Shown here: in pieces, positions 61,601 through 64,000 of the stretch | Layout: every line of letters begins with the position of its first letter | Position numbering within the stretch: position 1 is the first letter of the stretch | NCBI GenBank assembly: GCA_021464245.1 | Contig: JADCRB010000043.1 | Coordinates: 5,264,794-5,328,793, forward strand | From: Carallia brachiata | Lineage: Eukaryota; Streptophyta; Magnoliopsida; Malpighiales; Rhizophoraceae | Direction of reading: 5' to 3' | DNA: 64,000 bases | The notes under the pieces: model-generated | What the model saw: only the letters and a program-made list of their open reading frames with translations | Database searches by the model: none | Told to the model about the DNA's origin: nothing | Translations under genes and position numbers: made by a program

Positions 61601-62195
61601 GTTTTGGATATGGGTTTTGTGAAAGAAAGAAAGATTTGAGTAAAGGGAATATGAATTGATTGTGATTGACTATAGAAGGGAATATGAGAAGAAGCAGAAG
61701 AAGAAGAAACGTGGGAAGATAACGTTGGGTTTTAAAAAAAAACGGGTAAATTTTTTTTTTTTGCAGAATTGGACCTTGTCCAGTCCAGTGGTCAGAATGG
61801 GACCGGACCTGGACGTTTTTTTTTTCCTCAAATATATTCTCGGATCCCCCTTGGGTATACATATGTATATAAATAAAAATATTTGAATCAACACACAAAT
61901 ACTCATCAAGAGAATTCTTTTTCTACTCATTCCTACCCCCACACTTAAGATAAACAATATTAATGTATCGAATAATAAGGTCAAAGGTGAGGGTAAGAAA
62001 TACTCCCTGAACCAAGCAGCTTGTAATTTGTTGCTTTGCAATGAACATGTTTTTCCTTCCCAAGTTCCTACACACAAAAGAAAAGAAAACAAACTAAATT
62101 AAACTTATCAATCTAATTAAAATATAAAATAAACATTGGGTTGCTTCCCAACAAGCGCTATGTTTAACGTTTATAGCTAGACGTTCTTCCCTGAA

Positions 62196-63485
62196 TTAAG
62201 GAGGATGATCTTCGAGAGAATAATGCCTTAAGTTGCCTCCATGAACCTTAATTACCCCAAACTTCTTGCTCCCAATATCGATCGCCCCTTGAGGATACAC
62301 TTTATGCATTGTGAATGGTTCCAACAACTTTTTTTTCTTTCGTTTCCACGGGATTGTTCCACTGTAGGCATCATAGAAAAACACTTTCTCTCCCTCCTTA
62401 AAGTCGCTTCCCATATAATTATGCTCTAAAGGGAGAAAAGGTTGTTTAAGTTCAAAAGGAGCCAACTTCGCAATGGAAAGTGTTGAGCTCGGCTTTGCCG
62501 CTAGGAGAGGTTGCTCAAACAACATCTCAAGTGCACTTCCCAAGTCTATATCCATTCTCTTTTGGTCTTCTTTGGGTGGCTTTGATGTTTCCATCATGAA
62601 GCATATATCATGTAGTAATGGACTCTTTAATGTTTTGAACACATTGAATACATGTTCTTCCTTTCCTACCCGGAATGTTAGTTTTCCTTGTTCTACATCG
62701 ATGAGGGCCTTACCAGTGGCTAGGAATGGCCTCCCTAAGATTATTGGGATGTCTACATCTTCGTCCATATCCAGAATTAAGAAATCAGCTGGAAAATAAA
62801 ACTTTCCCACTTGAACTAACACATCTTCAATCTTTCCATATGGATACTTGATGGACCGGTCAGCCAGCTGCAAGAACACTGAGGTTGGCTCCAATCCTCC
62901 TATCTTCAGCCTCCTTAAAAGAGATAAAGGCATCAAATTAATGCTTGCACCTAAGTCACACAAATAACGTTCAATACTTAAACTACCAATGGCGCAAGGG
63001 ATAGTAAAACTCCCTGGATCTTTTAACTTTGGAGGTAGTTTATTTTGAAAAATAGCACTACACTCTTCAATTAAGGCAACTGTAGCGTGTTCCTCGAGTC
63101 TCTTCTTGTTTGATATGATCTCCTTCAGAAACTTTGCATAATTTGGTATCTGTGCAATTGCCTCTGTATAAGGAATGTTGATGTGGATCTTCTTGAACAT
63201 GTCTAAAAACTTGAGAAAGTTCTTGTCCTCATTCCTCTTTTTCAGCCTGTTGGGAAATGGGATTGGCGGAACATACGGTTTGACTTGTAGGGGATGCGTG
63301 GGTGGCACTGGCTCCTCAATGTTGTCCTGCCCTCCCTGTTCATTATCCGTAGCTTTCTCTTGCACAGGTTCCTCCTCTTTGCCACCATCTTCTGTGGGCT
63401 TGTAATTTTGCTGAGCATCGTTAGGACTTCCTATCACCTTCCCACTTCTTAATGCAATGGCTAAGACACTCTCCTTTGGATTCAC
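62196..63485 (-). CDS. Gag C-terminus and protease fused to integrase C-terminus (Athila type)
   Basis: A 429-codon open frame. Residues 1-110 are the acidic, Pro-rich end of gag (ALRSGKVIG, then PPIPFPNRLKK). About 160-265 form the protease: CDLGASINLMPLSLL carries the catalytic Asp with G-A, and IILGRPFLATG is the C-terminal signature. About 340-357 (ELKQPFLPLEHNY) is the linker that normally leads to RT. From about 360 (FKEGEKVFFYDA ... FTMHKVYPQGAIDIG ... RHYSLEDHPP) it is the integrase C-terminal module. Hence roughly RT, RNase H and the integrase core were removed without breaking the frame (junction near 62,405). The product could at most process Gag. Known family roles; the fusion is seen directly. 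Confidence 0.8.
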   Translation of the reverse strand: MNPKESVLAIALRSGKVIGSPNDAQQNYKPTEDGGKEEEPVQEKATDNEQGGQDNIEEPVPPTHPLQVKPYVPPIPFPNRLKKRNEDKNFLKFLDMFKKIHINIPYTEAIAQIPNYAKFLKEIISNKKRLEEHATVALIEECSAIFQNKLPPKLKDPGSFTIPCAIGSLSIERYLCDLGASINLMPLSLLRRLKIGGLEPTSVFLQLADRSIKYPYGKIEDVLVQVGKFYFPADFLILDMDEDVDIPIILGRPFLATGKALIDVEQGKLTFRVGKEEHVFNVFKTLKSPLLHDICFMMETSKPPKEDQKRMDIDLGSALEMLFEQPLLAAKPSSTLSIAKLAPFELKQPFLPLEHNYMGSDFKEGEKVFFYDAYSGTIPWKRKKKKLLEPFTMHKVYPQGAIDIGSKKFGVIKVHGGNLRHYSLEDHPP

Positions 63486-64000
63486 CTCAGTATTACTAGG
63501 GAGTTGACCTAGATTCCTAGTCGAAATTGCTTTGACAAGTTGCCCACCTGTACTTCCAAAGCATGAATCGAGGCTTGGTGAGTAGATGCAACTTGATCAA
63601 TTTTTAGATTCAATTTCCTCAACTCAGCATCCTGTTGTGTCATTCTCTCATCCATCTTTGACATGTACTGCATGAACATGTCTTCTATCTGTGGTCTTTT
63701 CTCCTGAGGTTGAGATCGTTGACCATGAAATTGGGGTCTCGGCTGCTGAAACCCTGGTATTACTACTTGCCTTGTATTTCCCTACTCCTTCCAGCCAAAA
63801 TTTGGATGGTTACGCCATCCCGGGTTATAGGTGTTGGAGTATGGGTCATTCCTCTGCTGTTCTCCAGTATAAGCTCCAGCATAATTAATCTTTTCCGCCG
63901 ACTTTCCTGAGTCTCTACCCATGCAAGTGGCTTCGGTATGTCCAAAATGTCCACAATAAGAGCATTTTTCCCTCTGCATCAAGTTTCTGCTCAATAATAA
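63486..64000 (-). pseudogene. Athila-type gag with zinc knuckle, interrupted
   Basis: Frame 63,994-63,782 has a C-x2-C-x4-H-x4-C knuckle (CSYCGHFGHTEATC) and NPGWRNHPNFGW, a common Athila gag signature. It ends at a TAG that replaces a sense codon at about 63,777-63,779. The frame continues (coiled, Met/Gln-rich EDMFMQYMSKMDERM) to about 63,540, where one base is missing and the frame shifts into that of the 62,196-63,485 entry. The 5' part of gag lies outside the window. Confidence 0.7.

Larger units (their letters stand above)
58660..64000 (-). mobile_element. Athila-type Gypsy element, internally deleted, continues beyond the window
   Basis: Read on the minus strand from the right edge: gag with zinc knuckle, aspartic protease, then an in-frame jump to the integrase C-terminus (stop 62,196). 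A long non-coding tail follows with the motif GGGTTGCTTCCCAACAAGCG at 62,139-62,158 and the CCCCACACTT words near 60,045 and 61,047 that are characteristic of this part of Athila/Tat elements. The LTR is probably within 58,680-60,000 (GTGTCGAACCCAAAGGAAC near 58,744), but its ends were not fixed. RT, RNase H and most of integrase are missing. Confidence 0.75.

Noticed and set aside
61302..62092. 198- and 140-codon hydrophobic frames on the minus strand
   Set aside because: They lie in the non-coding tail of the Athila element, are rich in Phe/Leu/Ser from T-rich DNA, and match no membrane protein family I know.

Overview
The window is AT-rich nuclear DNA of a flowering plant, most likely a woody eudicot; I cannot name the species. 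Evidence: GT-AG introns, a chloroplast-type tryptophan synthase beta (TSB) gene with five exons, an ATML1/PDF2-type HD-ZIP IV homeobox gene, many LTR retrotransposons, a TRIM, foldback MITEs, and nested AT-rich duplications. No tRNA, rRNA, CRISPR array or bacterial feature was found.

Layout. The window is built on a degenerate segmental triplication. Each unit starts with a TSB gene on the minus strand, followed by shared non-coding blocks, here called X (about 1.1-1.9 kb in), Y, W, Z, R and T. Unit 1 (1-7,340) has a frame-shifted TSB first exon at 95-524, then X, Y, W, Z, R. Unit 2 (11,636-29,260) has only a roughly 250-bp TSB leader fragment, then the same blocks with the W/Z part inverted. 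It is interrupted by a Copia remnant (11,885-14,680) and by a young 6.2-kb LTR retrotransposon (20,702-26,901). Unit 3 (31,969-47,050) has the only complete TSB gene (31,969-34,970, 507 codons), then an inverted copy of X to Z (39,390-43,560), then R and T. A frame-broken HD-ZIP IV gene follows (47,670-53,889, minus), then GA-rich promoter-like DNA, about 3 kb without genes, and an internally deleted Athila-type Gypsy element on the minus strand that runs off the right edge.

Two items stand out. (1) The intact TSB-like gene keeps the pyridoxal-phosphate lysine and the rest of the fold, but has Ala where tryptophan synthases have the catalytic Glu that activates indole (Salmonella Glu109). With other changes in conserved motifs this suggests a specialised, non-canonical PLP enzyme rather than an ordinary TSB. 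(2) The young LTR retrotransposon has complete LTRs, a 5-bp target duplication, PBS, gag and PPT but no pol. In place of pol it carries an intronless WUSCHEL-related homeobox (WOX) reading frame, with a homeodomain, a WUS-box-like motif and a C-terminal EAR-like motif, directly downstream of a tandem array of TATA boxes. It looks like a mobile element carrying a developmental regulator.

None of the LTR elements in the window keeps a reverse transcriptase domain. Three unrelated elements break at or just before the start of RT. All intron boundaries, domain calls and repeat alignments were made by eye.
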